A DNA stretch of 64,000 nucleotides from Haliclystus octoradiatus (lineage: Eukaryota; Cnidaria; Staurozoa; Stauromedusae; Haliclystidae): the NCBI GenBank assembly GCA_916610825.1, contig OU744453.1, positions 3,602,724 through 3,666,723 on the forward strand, written 5' to 3'. Positions within the stretch are counted from its first letter, which is position 1. Every line of letters starts with the position of its first letter. The position numbers and the translations under genes were made by a program. Below, piece after piece: positions 10,444-38,200 of the stretch. Below the pieces are notes generated by a model, which worked only from the letters and a program-made list of their open reading frames with translations, ran no database searches and was not told the DNA's origin.

Positions 10444-11102
10444 CTAAACAAAAACAATACACAGTAATCAGCTTTCTTTTGATTATAAAAACTTCCTATT
10501 TTTCTTAATCTGAATTTGTGCTAGCCTTTCTGGATTCTCAGTATATAGCCTACCCGCAGACTCTCTGTAAATGGGAAACTTAATGAAACAGTAGATTTGT
10601 ACACTTGTTAAACTACTGTTTTATTAAATTTCTGATTTACAACTTAGAGTCTACGGCCAGGCCACACAGTGACAGTTCAAGAGTCCCCTGTTTTAACGAA
10701 CATTGTTTACAAACTACGCTGGAACTACGGGCACGTCTGATTTACAGAAAACAGAAAGAAATTTACAGAAAAATATAAAACGAGGTCCATTGTATTCTGC
10801 ATTAATGTAAACGAGTGTACCACATGGGAATATATCGTTGTGAGCTGTGGATTGAGATACGGTGAGTACAACATTTTGCAATTTTATCTTGGATTGTGAT
10901 CATTTTGTCTATTTTGTCTTAGCACCTGCTATTTTTTATTCGTGTAATTAATCTTCGATAGAAAAGAATACAAAATTGTAAATGTTTTCAATTAAATACG
11001 AATTACGATCTGAACAGTGTTTCCAAGTAGCTGACAATATCTTGACAAAGTAAGATTAGAGTGATCTTCACAATCACAATAAATTACAAAGCAATGTTTT
11101 AG
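10444..11102. other. Gap upstream of the located VAMP exons
   Basis: No exon or repeat that I can assign. The missing N-terminal VAMP exon could lie here or beyond the LTR element, but no minus-strand ATG with a phase-1 donor stands out. Confidence 0.5.
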
Positions 11103-11107
11103 GTATA

Positions 11108-14100
11108 TGTAAGATTGTATTATAGAGTTTTAAGGACGAAATAAGACAAACGACCAAACATCAAGATAACTTGTGTAACTCTGTTTTATTAATCATATAC
11201 GTGTTAGTTTTACAACGCTGTGCAATACACTCCGGTGTGCCTAATTTACAACTAAGTGTGATTAGTTTAATGACGTTGTAAATATTAGTATTATTAATTA
11301 TTATATACTACATGCCTCCCCTCGGAGACATAAGTTCAATACCTTTTTTCGTCTTTATGGCTGATACCAATTCGGAGTACGACGGATACGGGTTGAACTT
11401 TGTTGTTGACCTTTGTCTTTATCTTTGTCTTGGTCTTTGCCTTGGTCTATGCCTTGGGCGGGGTCTTGCTGGTAGGGGCGGAGAAATCGTCGGTTTCGCC
11501 ACTTGAGGCGGTTTGTTTCTGTCTTTACTAGATAGCTGTGTCGACCTTCATATGCTTCAATTATGCTGGCAACGGTGTCCCACTGTTGTGTTTTCGGATT
11601 TTGTACCAATACTACTGTACCAGGTAATAAATCTTCTAAGGGTTTGGAATGTTGGTCCTTGTAGGCCTTTGCCTTCTGCCGGAGAGTGATAGCTTTCTTA
11701 TCAGCAGCGTTGATTTCTTCTCTTATATCTTTACAAAATATTGCGGGTCCAACTGGCAGGCGTGTTCGAGTTGGGCGTCCAAAGAGACGTTGTGCTGGCG
11801 ATATTCCATCCTTTTTGGGGGTGTTTCTATACTCTAATAGACCTTCCAAAAATTCCTTTGTATTAATATTTCCTTTAGGCGTGGTTTTCTTTACTAAAGT
11901 CTTCATAGATTTAATTCCTGCTTCAGCAAATCCATTACTTTGGTGGTTGTATGGGGACGAGGGATCATGCTTTATACCCCACACTTGACAAAATTTTTTG
12001 AAGTCTTGTGACTTGAACTGTGGGCCACCATCAGATTCTAGGTTGACTGCAATGCCAAGTTTAGCGCTCCATTGAGTTATGCGTTCTACGACATCGTCAG
12101 TATTGCTTCCTCCTCTACCAAGGTCATATACTTCTGGCCATCCAGAAAGACGATCGACAATCACCAGATATTCTTTACCAGCATGACTGAAGAGGTCCAT
12201 GGCTATAGCTTGACCAGGCCAGGTAGGTGCGTCTGCTTGACTGATGGGCTCTAGTGGCTGACTAGGTTGATTTAGTTGGTCCTGACTTGAATCTTTCGAA
12301 GTGGACACTATGTGGGTTGCTTTAGGAATGCTTGGGGGTCCCAGGGATAATGTTTGTAACGGGACCTTGGGCCATTCTTTAGGAATCAATTTGAGAGCAA
12401 TACAACCTGCTCTGCCTAATAAAGGATGGGTTATTTCATTCAAAATGTGTACTTTGGCCTTGCACCTATGAGTTTCACGAAATATTTCCATAATAACATA
12501 CCCATGCGACTCTAGAGGGGAACCATTTGGTCCCACTAATTGTTCATTTTCAGGCTTAAAGTCAACATCATTAGCCCCCATTAATTGGTGAAGATCTTGG
12601 AGTCCCATTGCGTCACATCCTGCCCCAGTATCAGCTAGCCAATTTATTTGCTTGCTGTGATTTCTATGGGTGGTTTGCAGTGCAATCAAATTTTCCTGGT
12701 GGCTACTTATGTGAGCAATTTCAATACAGTTTTGCGATACTTGTGATTTTGTAAAGCAAAACTTCTGCAAATGACCCTTTTTCTTGCATTTGTGACACTC
12801 TAAATTGATGGCAGGGCAATCTCCATTTTCATGTTTGGTTCCACATCGGCCACATGCGTCATTTGCCGTGTTTTTCGCGCCAGTATTTTTCGCGGCTTGA
12901 AACTGTTTCGGTTGTTTTTGAAACTTCTGTTTTTTGTAGGCGGACATCGCTCTGTTGGCGTTCACGCTTTTTTCTGTTAATTGATCATCAACATTACGAC
13001 TTGCCTCGTAATTTTGGCAAATGTCTAAAGTAGCTTTTAAACTTAAATTTTCAAGCGGTGTTTCGAGTACCCTTTGTCTCATTCCTGAGTCCATTAGGCC
13101 TGATATAACACGGTCCCTTAATCGTTCTTCACGATGAATTGCATGGTTTGGACAATCCTCGGTGGAATATCCACAGTCTTCATCAATTTCCCTCAGTGCG
13201 GCGTAATAATTGTTAACGCTTTCCCCCTGTTGTTGATCACGTTGAATAAAAACGCGTCGGTCTACAAGTGGGTGGCGATGAATTCGCAGATAATCTTTTA
13301 ATGCCTTAATAATTTCAGCAATATCATCAGTATCTTTTATTTTGATAATTTCTTGGGTCCACATTTTTGTCCACTCTTCGTTGAGTGTTGATCTTAATAA
13401 ACCTCGGCGTGCGTTTAAATCACATTCTTGATGTAGTCTCGTAGCAGCCGCGTAATCATTAAATCTGATTTCCCAGTCACGAAAATCTATCAATTTCATG
13501 CCTTCAGGACTTTTAAGTTTCGGCATTGATATACGTTTGGCTGTTTGAAGATTTGCTGGTGAATTAGAAGAGCCTTGATGGACATTCGAAGTTGAAGTGC
13601 CCATATTCATAGTCTTGAAAGCATTAGTAAGTGACTCACCCTGTGACTTCATTGCTTCCGCCAACGCCTTTTGCATTTCTTGCTGTTGAGCCATCATTAC
13701 TTCTTGCATTTTTGTTTGCTGGTCAGTAACCGATTGTAAGATTAACAGCATTGGATCTTTCGAGGAATTAGCTAGTTCTTGTCTGAGTTGAACTACTTCT
13801 GCTTCCAAATCCGCTTTCGTTGGGTTCTTATTAGCCATAATAAACCACGAAATAAATACTGAGTTTTCGCTGGATTATAACCATGTAAGTCCGTTGAACA
13901 TTAATAACAATGATTCAATAAATAACTTTATCTATTGAACTTTATAACTGCGCCATGTAAGATTGTATTATAGAGTTTTAAGGACGAAATAAGACAAACG
14001 ACCAAACATCAAGATAACTTGTGTAACTCTGTTTTATTAATCATATACGTGTTAGTTTTACAACGCTGTGCAATACACTCCGGTGTGCCTAATTTACAAC

Positions 14101-14160
14101 TAAGTGTGATTAGTTTAATGACGTTGTAAATATTAGTATTATTAATTATTATATACTACA
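11108..14160 (-). mobile_element. Ty3/gypsy-like LTR element, young, reduced
   Basis: Two 205-base LTRs (11108-11312 and 13956-14160) look identical and have TG...CA ends. The flanks are a perfect five-base duplication GTATA (11103-11107 and 14161-14165). On the minus strand a primer-binding-like TGGCGCAG follows the first LTR, and a purine-rich tract precedes the second. One open frame covers most of the interior. Its parts, in order, are a gag-like region, CCHC-type zinc knuckle, aspartic protease and integrase; no polymerase part is recognised. I read it as a very recent insertion of a reduced, non-autonomous form with about one major break. Confidence 0.9.
11355..13838 (-). CDS. gag-protease-integrase frame of the LTR element
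   Basis: This 827-codon frame lies inside the LTR element. An N-terminal gag-like region with a coiled-coil-like, Q-rich start comes first. Around residue 330 there is a cysteine-rich block ending in a CHKCKKKGHLQKFC zinc knuckle. Near residue 400 the motif LADTGAG marks a retropepsin-type protease. From about 540 onward an integrase core with the usual acidic signature (MDLF, ESDGGPQF, NGFAEAG) is followed by a basic C-terminal domain. Reverse transcriptase and RNase H are not recognised. The family assignment to Ty3/gypsy rests on the protease and integrase motifs and the five-base duplication. Treated here as a fossil element. Confidence 0.88.
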   Translation of the reverse strand: MANKNPTKADLEAEVVQLRQELANSSKDPMLLILQSVTDQQTKMQEVMMAQQQEMQKALAEAMKSQGESLTNAFKTMNMGTSTSNVHQGSSNSPANLQTAKRISMPKLKSPEGMKLIDFRDWEIRFNDYAAATRLHQECDLNARRGLLRSTLNEEWTKMWTQEIIKIKDTDDIAEIIKALKDYLRIHRHPLVDRRVFIQRDQQQGESVNNYYAALREIDEDCGYSTEDCPNHAIHREERLRDRVISGLMDSGMRQRVLETPLENLSLKATLDICQNYEASRNVDDQLTEKSVNANRAMSAYKKQKFQKQPKQFQAAKNTGAKNTANDACGRCGTKHENGDCPAINLECHKCKKKGHLQKFCFTKSQVSQNCIEIAHISSHQENLIALQTTHRNHSKQINWLADTGAGCDAMGLQDLHQLMGANDVDFKPENEQLVGPNGSPLESHGYVIMEIFRETHRCKAKVHILNEITHPLLGRAGCIALKLIPKEWPKVPLQTLSLGPPSIPKATHIVSTSKDSSQDQLNQPSQPLEPISQADAPTWPGQAIAMDLFSHAGKEYLVIVDRLSGWPEVYDLGRGGSNTDDVVERITQWSAKLGIAVNLESDGGPQFKSQDFKKFCQVWGIKHDPSSPYNHQSNGFAEAGIKSMKTLVKKTTPKGNINTKEFLEGLLEYRNTPKKDGISPAQRLFGRPTRTRLPVGPAIFCKDIREEINAADKKAITLRQKAKAYKDQHSKPLEDLLPGTVVLVQNPKTQQWDTVASIIEAYEGRHSYLVKTETNRLKWRNRRFLRPYQQDPAQGIDQGKDQDKDKDKGQQQSSTRIRRTPNWYQP

Positions 14161-14165
14161 GTATA

Positions 14166-16072
14166 CGAAAATTTTCTGATGCCTTCTTGTTTTCTCCTTA
14201 CGTGCCTCTTGTGAGCCAAATATCAATAGCTCATAGGAAACTGTGCGCCAATTGCTTAATTTAATTGTGGTTGTTTCGAACCTTTCTATGTATGCTTAAT
14301 TTTGGGCTGACAAATTAATCAATTTTTGGACAGGATTTTGTCTGAAATAATTTTGAGTTGGAGTAAATTTTTCTTGTATTTTTGGAGCCGGACTAAAATG
14401 CTTCTATAAGGACTTTTTTCGAGTTGATTCGGAGTCTGAAATTTTGAACCCGTACACCTCTGGTTCTTGCACCTTCACACCGCCACGCCCAAGGCATGCA
14501 ATCTTATTTAATCGAACTGATAAATAAATCTACACTAAGGTTTGTTTATTTTGCAATGCTATATTTAATATAATGTTTTAAATTGAACATAATAATAGGG
14601 TAGTGTAATTCTGCATAGGGGGATGAATTAAAGTTTGAATAAACAATATATTAGCACACAATGTTTGCTTTATGACGTATTATTGTTGCAAAGACAGTTA
14701 CATTTATCATTAATCTTTAAACTAATTGTCAGCATAGAAATAAAGATTTTTCATTGTTATGGATATGAAATACATTTGTAAACAGCGAACATGGTATGTT
14801 TAATTGAAAAAAGAAGCACGGAAGAATATTACATTAGTTTTAATTTCATCGCACTTTCAGTACAACAATATTATAAGACGCTGTTGCTGGGGAACGAACG
14901 CTTTACTCATTTGGGGTTTTTGAGATAAGATGTTTTGCTGACAAGAACTACAAACTAGCCCACAATTGAACATCAAAATTGGCCAAGCAAACAAAATTAT
15001 AATATTTCGCTTCCATTATTCAATACTGCGGAATGATTCATAGATATAATTATCTCCTGTTAAAGTAGGTAGAATCCCATTTGAAATGCTGAATTAGCTA
15101 TTTGAAATAAAATAGGAGGCCTACATATATTCTTACTAATTAAGAGTTGCACAATGTTAATCTTATAACTAATCTAAATAAGTAAGAGTTTCATAGCAGT
15201 TAAAATCATATCAGGGCACTTCATAAAATGATACTAGTGACTCGAATCTTTTATTACGTTATAAAGTAAAACTTTGAGAAAACATTACATAGTTGACAAA
15301 AACCGCTTACATTTTGAATTCGAAGTCCAATTTAGTCCAATGTTAAATGTAAAAAATAGGAGGTTGTGATGGGAATTGAACAACCAAAAACCGAAGAACA
15401 GGAAAACCAGTATTCAGTCTCTTATTGTACAGGATAACCTTGTCGTTTACAACGCAAAAACAACGATAAATGAAATAACTTCTACGTTGCTTTTGAAATC
15501 TTTCTTTGTTGCTTCGTTGAGAAAATAGGAAATTTGAAGGGCGGGTCCACGATACAGACGGACAGCGGCAAAACCTACGATACAATGACGTCATTTCGTT
15601 ACGATCATCATTCGAGTTTTGATGCACATTTTTAATATCGACATTGTATTTAAATACGATCATCATACGACGATTTGATAATTTACTAAGCCTCATTAAC
15701 TCAAAATTTAAAAAAAAGTGTATCATTATTTTGAGCTAGTACAAACATGTACAACGATGCTACATTAACTGTATATCCTCAGAGTGTAAACTCAAACATT
15801 GATAATAAGTCGATATAACTGAGTAATTTTCAAATTATATTTTCTTTCTTCCAATAAAATTCTTGATTTAATTTCTATTCATTCATCAAATTCCTCAAAA
15901 CTTCTATACTTAGATTGTTCATAGAACAACAAAAATCTCAGCCTTGTTTGGATGTTATCAAATCATGATAGTGAGACACACTACACGTGAGACTTTCCAT
16001 AAAAACTTTTAAAACTAGAAGTTTCCCTCACTTTAGACATATTTAGAATCATAAATAATAAAAAGACTAACT
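14166..16072. other. Intergenic region upstream of ATAD3
   Basis: No convincing coding exon. A decayed repeat related to the CGGATTCGGATC family may occupy about 14275-14470. A perfect CRE palindrome TGACGTCA lies at 15586-15593, about 480 bases before the ATAD3 start. A 127-codon minus-strand frame at 15343-15726 has no recognisable features. Confidence 0.5.
15586..15593. promoter_or_regulatory. CRE-like palindrome TGACGTCA
   Basis: This is an exact CREB/ATF consensus, about 480 bases upstream of the ATAD3 ATG. Distance and exactness make a regulatory role possible, but a second copy occurs inside an ATAD3 intron (29135-29142), so chance cannot be excluded. Confidence 0.35.
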
Positions 16073-30918
<14,846 letters not shown>

Positions 30919-32257
30919 AGGAAATGTAATTTCATCATTTAGAGAAATATTTTATTTTGAATTCTGAGTCAGGATACTTGTAAAAGTCAAATAGTTGGTT
31001 TAATCAAAATGTGTAGTGAAACAACTACGGTAGCTTTCTTCTTTTAAAATGTAGAGCTGATGGAAGTTACCGGAAAGGCATACACTTTGATAAACATACT
31101 GTATTCATTAATATTATGTGATTATTCATTATTACATATCATGTTTTCATAAATATGATTTGGTTGATAATGAAATAATTATATGCATTCTTTACAAAGG
31201 AAAGTTTAAAAAGATAAAAATAAATATTTGTTCCAGTAATTTTATCAATAGAAAATTTTATAATTTCAACTTGTTTTTTGTTTTTTTTTTGTTTCTTCAT
31301 ACTTATTTTTAAATTGTTGCATTCGCTACTTCACAACTCGATGTGTCTCAAAGGATCTGAGACGGAATGATGAGGTGCTTGATTGTCAATTTGTCACCGA
31401 TTATCAAAGGGCAAACTCCAGTACAAGTTTGCCCCTGTCAAAAAATCCCCTTTTACAATGTTGAAAATAAGCTTTAAAAATAGAACATAGTTAGCCCCCA
31501 CCAAAACAAACGCATGCTCCCGGTTAAAAATATTCCTAGCAGAGTGGTCACGCAATGAATCGATAATCAACACGTTTTATCCAATTCCCATTATATATTT
31601 AGTCTCGTGGGCCGTTGCAATGCAGAAGTTTAGACCTATCTCGATTTGATTTCTCAATTTCCAATATTCAACTGTTATCTTAGGGTAATTGAAAGGATTT
31701 TCAAGTGAATCGTCCCGATTAGTCGGTCAATTTATTTACAATTGACAATACTGTAAATTGAATGACGCTGTCACACCACACAAAGTATGTCAACAACATC
31801 GTATCATTGAATGTTTACATAAAATTCTTATTCAGTGATTATGAACCGTTTGTTCTGGTCAATTGAAAAAATATTTGTAAAAATCAATAAAAAATATATT
31901 ATCTTTTTTTATTGTTAGATTATGAACGAATGTTCTATTTATATATTCCCAGGGACGGCAGTAATTTGTAATTTTAGACAATGCCATGACATAGAATTTT
32001 TGCCGACGTAATTCAATTTTTTTTAGTGGCATAATCTTTTTGTCTCAGAGCCAATCACAGGAGAGCCAAGAACGTTGCACCTGTCTGAGTTGACTAGAGT
32101 TGCACCACCAACAGGAAACCTCTCGTATTTCACCGCCAAATAGATAAATTGAACGCCAGAACCTGTAGGCATCATTAAACTGAAAATTGTTCAAGAATAA
32201 GCATCATTCTGGACACTTCACTTGACTTATTACTTGATTTTATTGAAAATTACAATT
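30919..32257. other. Intergenic region between ATAD3 and the ABCG gene
   Basis: It contains the ATAD3 3' flank (candidate AATAAA at 31219-31224), then unique AT-rich sequence and the likely ABCG promoter and 5' UTR. No repeat family was recognised. The two genes are head-to-tail, so separate promoters are expected. Confidence 0.55.
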
Positions 32258-35200
32258 ATGGTGGCGCTAAACATCGATGAAGAGTCAAAACTCGCTATGC
32301 TACCATTGAATGGCCAAGAGAAAACCCCGCAGCTTTCTACTTCTGCAGTCCATTTAAAATTTGATAATTTAACCGTATCTGTTGGAAATGAAGCTAATTA
32401 CAAACAGATTTTAAAGAACGTAAGTGGAGATGTAAAAGCTGGTGAAATTCTTGCTGTGATGGGACCTTCAGGTAAGATTATTTTGATTTCTCAAGCTCAC
32501 TGTCAGTCCGCGGCTGAAAATGTATTTGTTTAAAACGGGAATTTGCCTTGCCAATTAACCGCAATCTGACCTCTGAAATTGTCTTGGAATGTTATTAAAA
32601 GCTGAGCTGCAATGTTTATTGTCTATTTTGTTTATTTTAATAACCTTTTGTGTCTGTGAGACTATGACTAGCCTACGGTTGAACAAATTTAATTATTATA
32701 TGTCTGCTGTTTTCAGCAGGATAATACAAATTTATATTTTCTCTTTGAATGTTACGTGATCGACCTCGATTATGAAGTGTATTTATAGAATGACGTCACT
32801 TTATCTCAGCTTCGTTATGTACGCATCAACAACAGTTTTGCTATTATTTTATAACTTCCAAGGGTTTTCTCTATCTTTCATCGCGAACCTGAGTTTATCC
32901 ATGTTTATAGCAGTCTTTACAGCGCAATTTCGGGGGGAAATGTTGAAAGTTGAGACCAGAGACTACAATCATTTTGAAATTTTATGCCCCCAGATATATG
33001 ATGAAGCTTGGTACCATGTTAAACTGTAAAAAAGACAGTTTCGATGTGTCTCTTTTTTACCTCTCAGCATTAATAAATGTAGACCACTCCTAAATAAATA
33101 TAAGTATATTAGAGGAACGAGGGTAGGAGTGAGTCAGCTGTCTACAATTCTATATAGTTTAAAAATAATATTTCACACTGCGTCAGTATCAGAGCAAGAA
33201 TGTAGAGGTTGTTGTCTGCGGCGAAGATCTTACTGCAGAACAAGAATTTAATTACTGATATGCGCCTTTAGTGGGCGCACATTTTTCTTGTTTTCACAAT
33301 TTTCTACGCAATGTCACCATAAACGGTGCTTCCAGCCGTACTAATTTATGATTGGGATAATAATTTAAACACGCAAACTCTACAGTCTGTTATCAGAGCC
33401 GATGCAATCAATGCCCTACGTTCCTATCCTGTCCTGTCTTTAGTTATTTAGAGGAAAGATGAGTGTTTGCTTGTAATGGTTTATATTTATTTATTTTTCT
33501 TCACCCCAAACAAACATACAGTGAAACCTGTATAAAGCAGCCAGCTAAGAGAGGTAGATAAATTGACCGCTATATGCAGATTGTCTTTATATACAGGCTT
33601 GATACAATAAAAATACTAATATTTTAGACATTGCAAGTGTGACAATTTACAAGAGTGACCACTCTAGACAGGTGGCCGCTGTATAGAGGTGTTGCTATAA
33701 CAGGTTTGCCTTTATATTGTAGGTGCTGGTAAAACAACACTGATGAATGTTCTTGCTGGTAGAATGGCTTCGACTGGTGGAAAGTTAGAACAAGGTACCG
33801 TTACAGTCAATAACAAACCATTAACAAAACGATTCAGAAGACGGACTGGATTTGTATTACAAGAAGATCAATTCTTTCCCAATTTAACAATGGGTCAAAC
33901 ACTCCAGGTATGTTTGCGTTGTATATCGATCGGTACCTATAAATGTGATGTGCCTGTCTGTCTGTGTGTGTCCAATTTTCCGCTGTTTTCTCTGACACTT
34001 TTCAGGCAAGATTTTATCTCAAGAGTTAAATCCCATTAGAATTGTTGTTTAACAGTCGTGGTTCAATTTCTGGGGGGGGGCAACAAAGGAGGGCAGAGAG
34101 GATACAGGCCCCTCGCCGGGTAAACTTGTTTTAAGTGACGTGGAAATTTTTGGCATATTTCCTAGCATTTTTCAAATATTTTCTATAAATAACGCCCCAC
34201 ATGTGGGGAAATGCCACCCTTGATTCAATTTGTTGGTTTTGTATATTTTTAAGGCTTTCACTTTTGGCATCAAATTTCACCGGGTTATTTGAAAAATTTG
34301 TCATTGTTTGCCTCGCTGTTATTTCTTGGAATCGAACTGTATTGTCCTCTAGCATAATTTAACCCAACAACGAGGATTTTATGGCTGTTTTATTTACGTG
34401 GAAAAATTTAAGTCTAAGTGCTTTCTGAAGCTACTAGATACCGAACCTAGCCAAGTATATTTGAATGTGCCTCTTGCGGTTTATCTCATGATTGTCATTG
34501 TAGGTCTACTAATTTATAATAATAATTTGCTCATATCTGTTTATAGTTTGCAGCTGAACTGAGGCTACCAGAATCTCTTACAAAGAAAGAAAAATTGGAT
34601 AAAGTGAAGGACGTTATGGAAAATTTAGGAATTAGCAAATGCAAAGACACTTGTAAGTCAATATGTAACAGAACTGATTGAAGACGAGTTGAATTTTGGC
34701 TGATAATGCCCTAAATCATTGTACTGACATTCATAAAGCCGGATGTCAATAACTGGTTTAATAGTCAATGGTTAACAGGTTAATTGCAGAATACATATAT
34801 TACATAGGCGTATATATTAGAATTACAAGAATTACATATATAGCCCAACATATAATCATACTATGAATTTTTATGGAATACAAACACTTTCAATAATTGG
34901 ATTGTGTGAAGCATTTCTGAATACCTTTTTACCTGTTCCGAACGACTCCGTTGGATGTGAATTCATGCATAAAAGTCCTGGAGCAGCGTCTGAAACCTAA
35001 TAGTTTATGTAGTTCATCCTGAAGGCATTTACAAGAGGTATAGGATTTGCTCATGTACATAACGTCTCCTTTAGAAAGGCTGATGAAGACAAAGCAATAA
35101 GCATATTCCAGCTGCAATAATATAAATTTAATTTGGCATATTTTGCTTATAATATTTATTTAACTAGATTTATTTAGGTTGTAGTAGGCTACTTTGAAAC

Positions 35201-38200
35201 ACATTTTTATTTATTTTTGTCTAGTAATGGGTGGTGGTATCTTTTTAAAAGGAGTTTCTGGAGGTTAGTGTTCAGTAAACAAATAATAATTTAGAAATAA
35301 GTAAATAATGTTTTCAATCTTCATATATCAGTTATGGATTATAATGCAGAATGGAGATCTGCTAATCCAATCCTGAGTTCGATCAGATTTTTTTCGGTTT
35401 TGGTTTGATTTTTGATTTTCAAAACAATGCAAACTTTCACATGATTCATTTGTATCGGATCAAATCAAATTCTTAAACTTCTTCATATTGATACTATACT
35501 GAGTTATTTAGGCAATTTTTTATGGAAATTTTGTAACATCTCAAATGTCTTTATGATCATAAATGGAGTTCAAAGACTATATATCATTTTTATCCAGATT
35601 CATCCGGATGGGATCAGATTCTCAATGCAGAATCCAAAGTTTCTCTGGATTATTGGGATCAGATTAGATTCGGCTTAAAAAAGTTTTTTCAAACCTTTAA
35701 TTAGCCTACTGATGCCCAATCGTATCTGGCTCAGACCTCTATTCTATTGCAGACTTCTAAAATCTTTTATACTTTTTTTCGTTATAGGAGAAAAGAAAAG
35801 AGCTAGTATTGGAGTTGAGCTGTTAACAAACCCCGCCCTATTACTGATGGATGTAAGTTATTATGTACTTATTTGTTTTTTGAAAGTCGCATTAGTCTGT
35901 TCGTTCCCAATTTTATATTAAAATTAGTAAGGGGTTGCTAAGCTGTTTATATTTAATCATTGACCGACTTTCGCTAATGTGGCCACTATATACAGGTGGT
36001 CTTTACATGCAGAGTTGTTTTAGTATAACAGTACCGATAACATAGTCGGGGACCTGTTGTATAGTGGAGACCATGTAATGTATGATCAGTAGGATTTCCC
36101 TTAAGTAAGAGTCTGCTATCCTTCTATCAGTAGGCCTACAATTTATCATAGTTAAGATGTGATCTATAGACTTATAAGCGTCTGGCATCTTCATATATAT
36201 ATATATATAACTTATTAATTTATGTCAAGAAAATCATATTAAATTATTAAATAGAAAAAATTCAAGACTTATTCGAGTAGTAGAAATCCTACGTAATTGC
36301 ATACAACTTCGCTTAACTAAAAATCAAACTGTTTTATAGTCAAATCCTTTGTTTGAATTATTTTTCAGGAACCAACATCTGGTTTAGATTCGACCAGTGC
36401 AATGAATTTATTGAAGACATTAAAACAAGTTGCTGTAACTGAAAACAAAACTATTGTGGCTACGATTCATCAACCTTCAAGTCAATTATTTTACATGTTT
36501 GATAAATTATTGCTGCTTTGTAACGGAGAGGTATGTAGGCTCGATAATGCATCAGTTAGGCATTGGAATCATCGTCATACGTTCCCAGTGTCTGACGATA
36601 GGTTTCTTCTTTTTGAATCCTAGAAAATTCTCAACTCTTTCTTCTGGATATGCTCTAGCCTAGAATCCTGGTATCCACACTTTCGTCGGACCCTCCTTGT
36701 GCCTATAACTTTGAATTGGGCGTTATATTAATCGGACATCTATGAATTCGGCGTTGAAGCCACGTTATAATAATAAACCACCTTAGAATTGGGCGTTATA
36801 ACTGTGAGTCACCTTCAAATTAGGAGTTATAATAATAAACCACCTTAGAATTGGGCGTTATAATAGTGAGCCAACCCAAATTGGCTGTCATAATAATGTG
36901 CCATCTTAATGGAACACCGGTTAAGCATTAACATGCTAAGGACATAATAATACAGATTTCAATTAGGGTACAATTAACTTGCTGCTAATCAAGAAAGACG
37001 AGCAAACGTAATCCCGCAAACAATTGTGTTGATGGACGTTTGCAAAAAGTTATCAGAAGATAGATATTTATAGAGCTTTATATATTATAGATAGAGCTTT
37101 AAAGCTTTATTTCAACACATGGATCATCACATAGAGCAATTGCTAACATTGTTGACGTCACCTCTTAAGCATTATCGCTTGTTTGTTTGATGTAGTTTAG
37201 TTGTGATTTAGGAGCTTGCATTGATTTTTTAAATTGTTTTCTTTTAGACTGCTTACTTTGGTCCTATCAAAGGAGTTCTAGACTTTTTTGATGAAATCGG
37301 TATGCCATGTTATCCCAATTGGAATCCAGCTGATTATATTAGTAAGTATCCACTTGATTTCCTCTGCGGAGAGAGTTCATGACACTACCAACACCAAAAC
37401 CATAAAAATGCCTTAAAAGTGTTGTGAAAACACAATGAAAATGTAAAAACGTGAAAACCACAAATTTAACCATGAAAAAGTTTGAAAACCGTGAAAACTC
37501 CCGTATTCGTAATATTAAAATGTGAAAATGCCATGAAAATGCAGTGAAATTTCATGATTTTGTCATCGTTTAGGTGTCAGTAGTGTGAACAATATTTCAA
37601 AGTTAATGAATACTTCATTAAAGGCTCTCAGTAACACTTTATATTCTCACAAACTCTTGAAATTCTTTAAGTCTGATAAACCCAATAGACCTTGCATGTT
37701 ACCTTGTAGTTACGTCGCATGTTATATTTACTTTTATCAAAATAGAATAATATATTTGTCTAGATCTACATCATCATCATTTATTCAGAACCTTTAAGTT
37801 ATACAAACTTTTTTTCAAAGGACTGATACATAGCTAAGTTGACAGGAAAACAGACATTAAGTAAAAAAACAGGCATAAATAACAGGAAAGAGTGGTAAGT
37901 GTAAAGTATACTAAGAACGTAAGTGCTTCTCAAGGAGACGTTTGAAAGTAGGCCTGCTTTGGACTTCCTTCATTGCAGACAGTAGATCGTTCCACTTTTG
38001 CGCACCAGCGTCTTGAAATGAATGACGATGGCTCGACTTGATGTAAATGTCATTGTGGGCGTGAGATCTTGTTCTGGAGTGATACAATATTGTGAGTTAA
38101 TTAATTTAACCATTAAAGTTAGATCATGCACAATTACTTGACTCTCTAATGATTCGATATTGAATAACTCTAGTATTTCTTTGTAAAATAAAGTAATGTA

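Noticed and set aside
15343-15726. 127-codon minus-strand frame upstream of ATAD3
   Set aside because: Composition is like translated non-coding AT-rich DNA, with no domain, no splice context and no repeat of the pattern elsewhere.
32222-32257. Upstream in-frame start for the ABCG protein
   Set aside because: The codon there is TTG, not ATG; the first ATG in frame is 32258.
32772-33029. 85-codon hydrophobic frame in ABCG intron 1
   Set aside because: It lies inside an intron, matches nothing and has no splice support.
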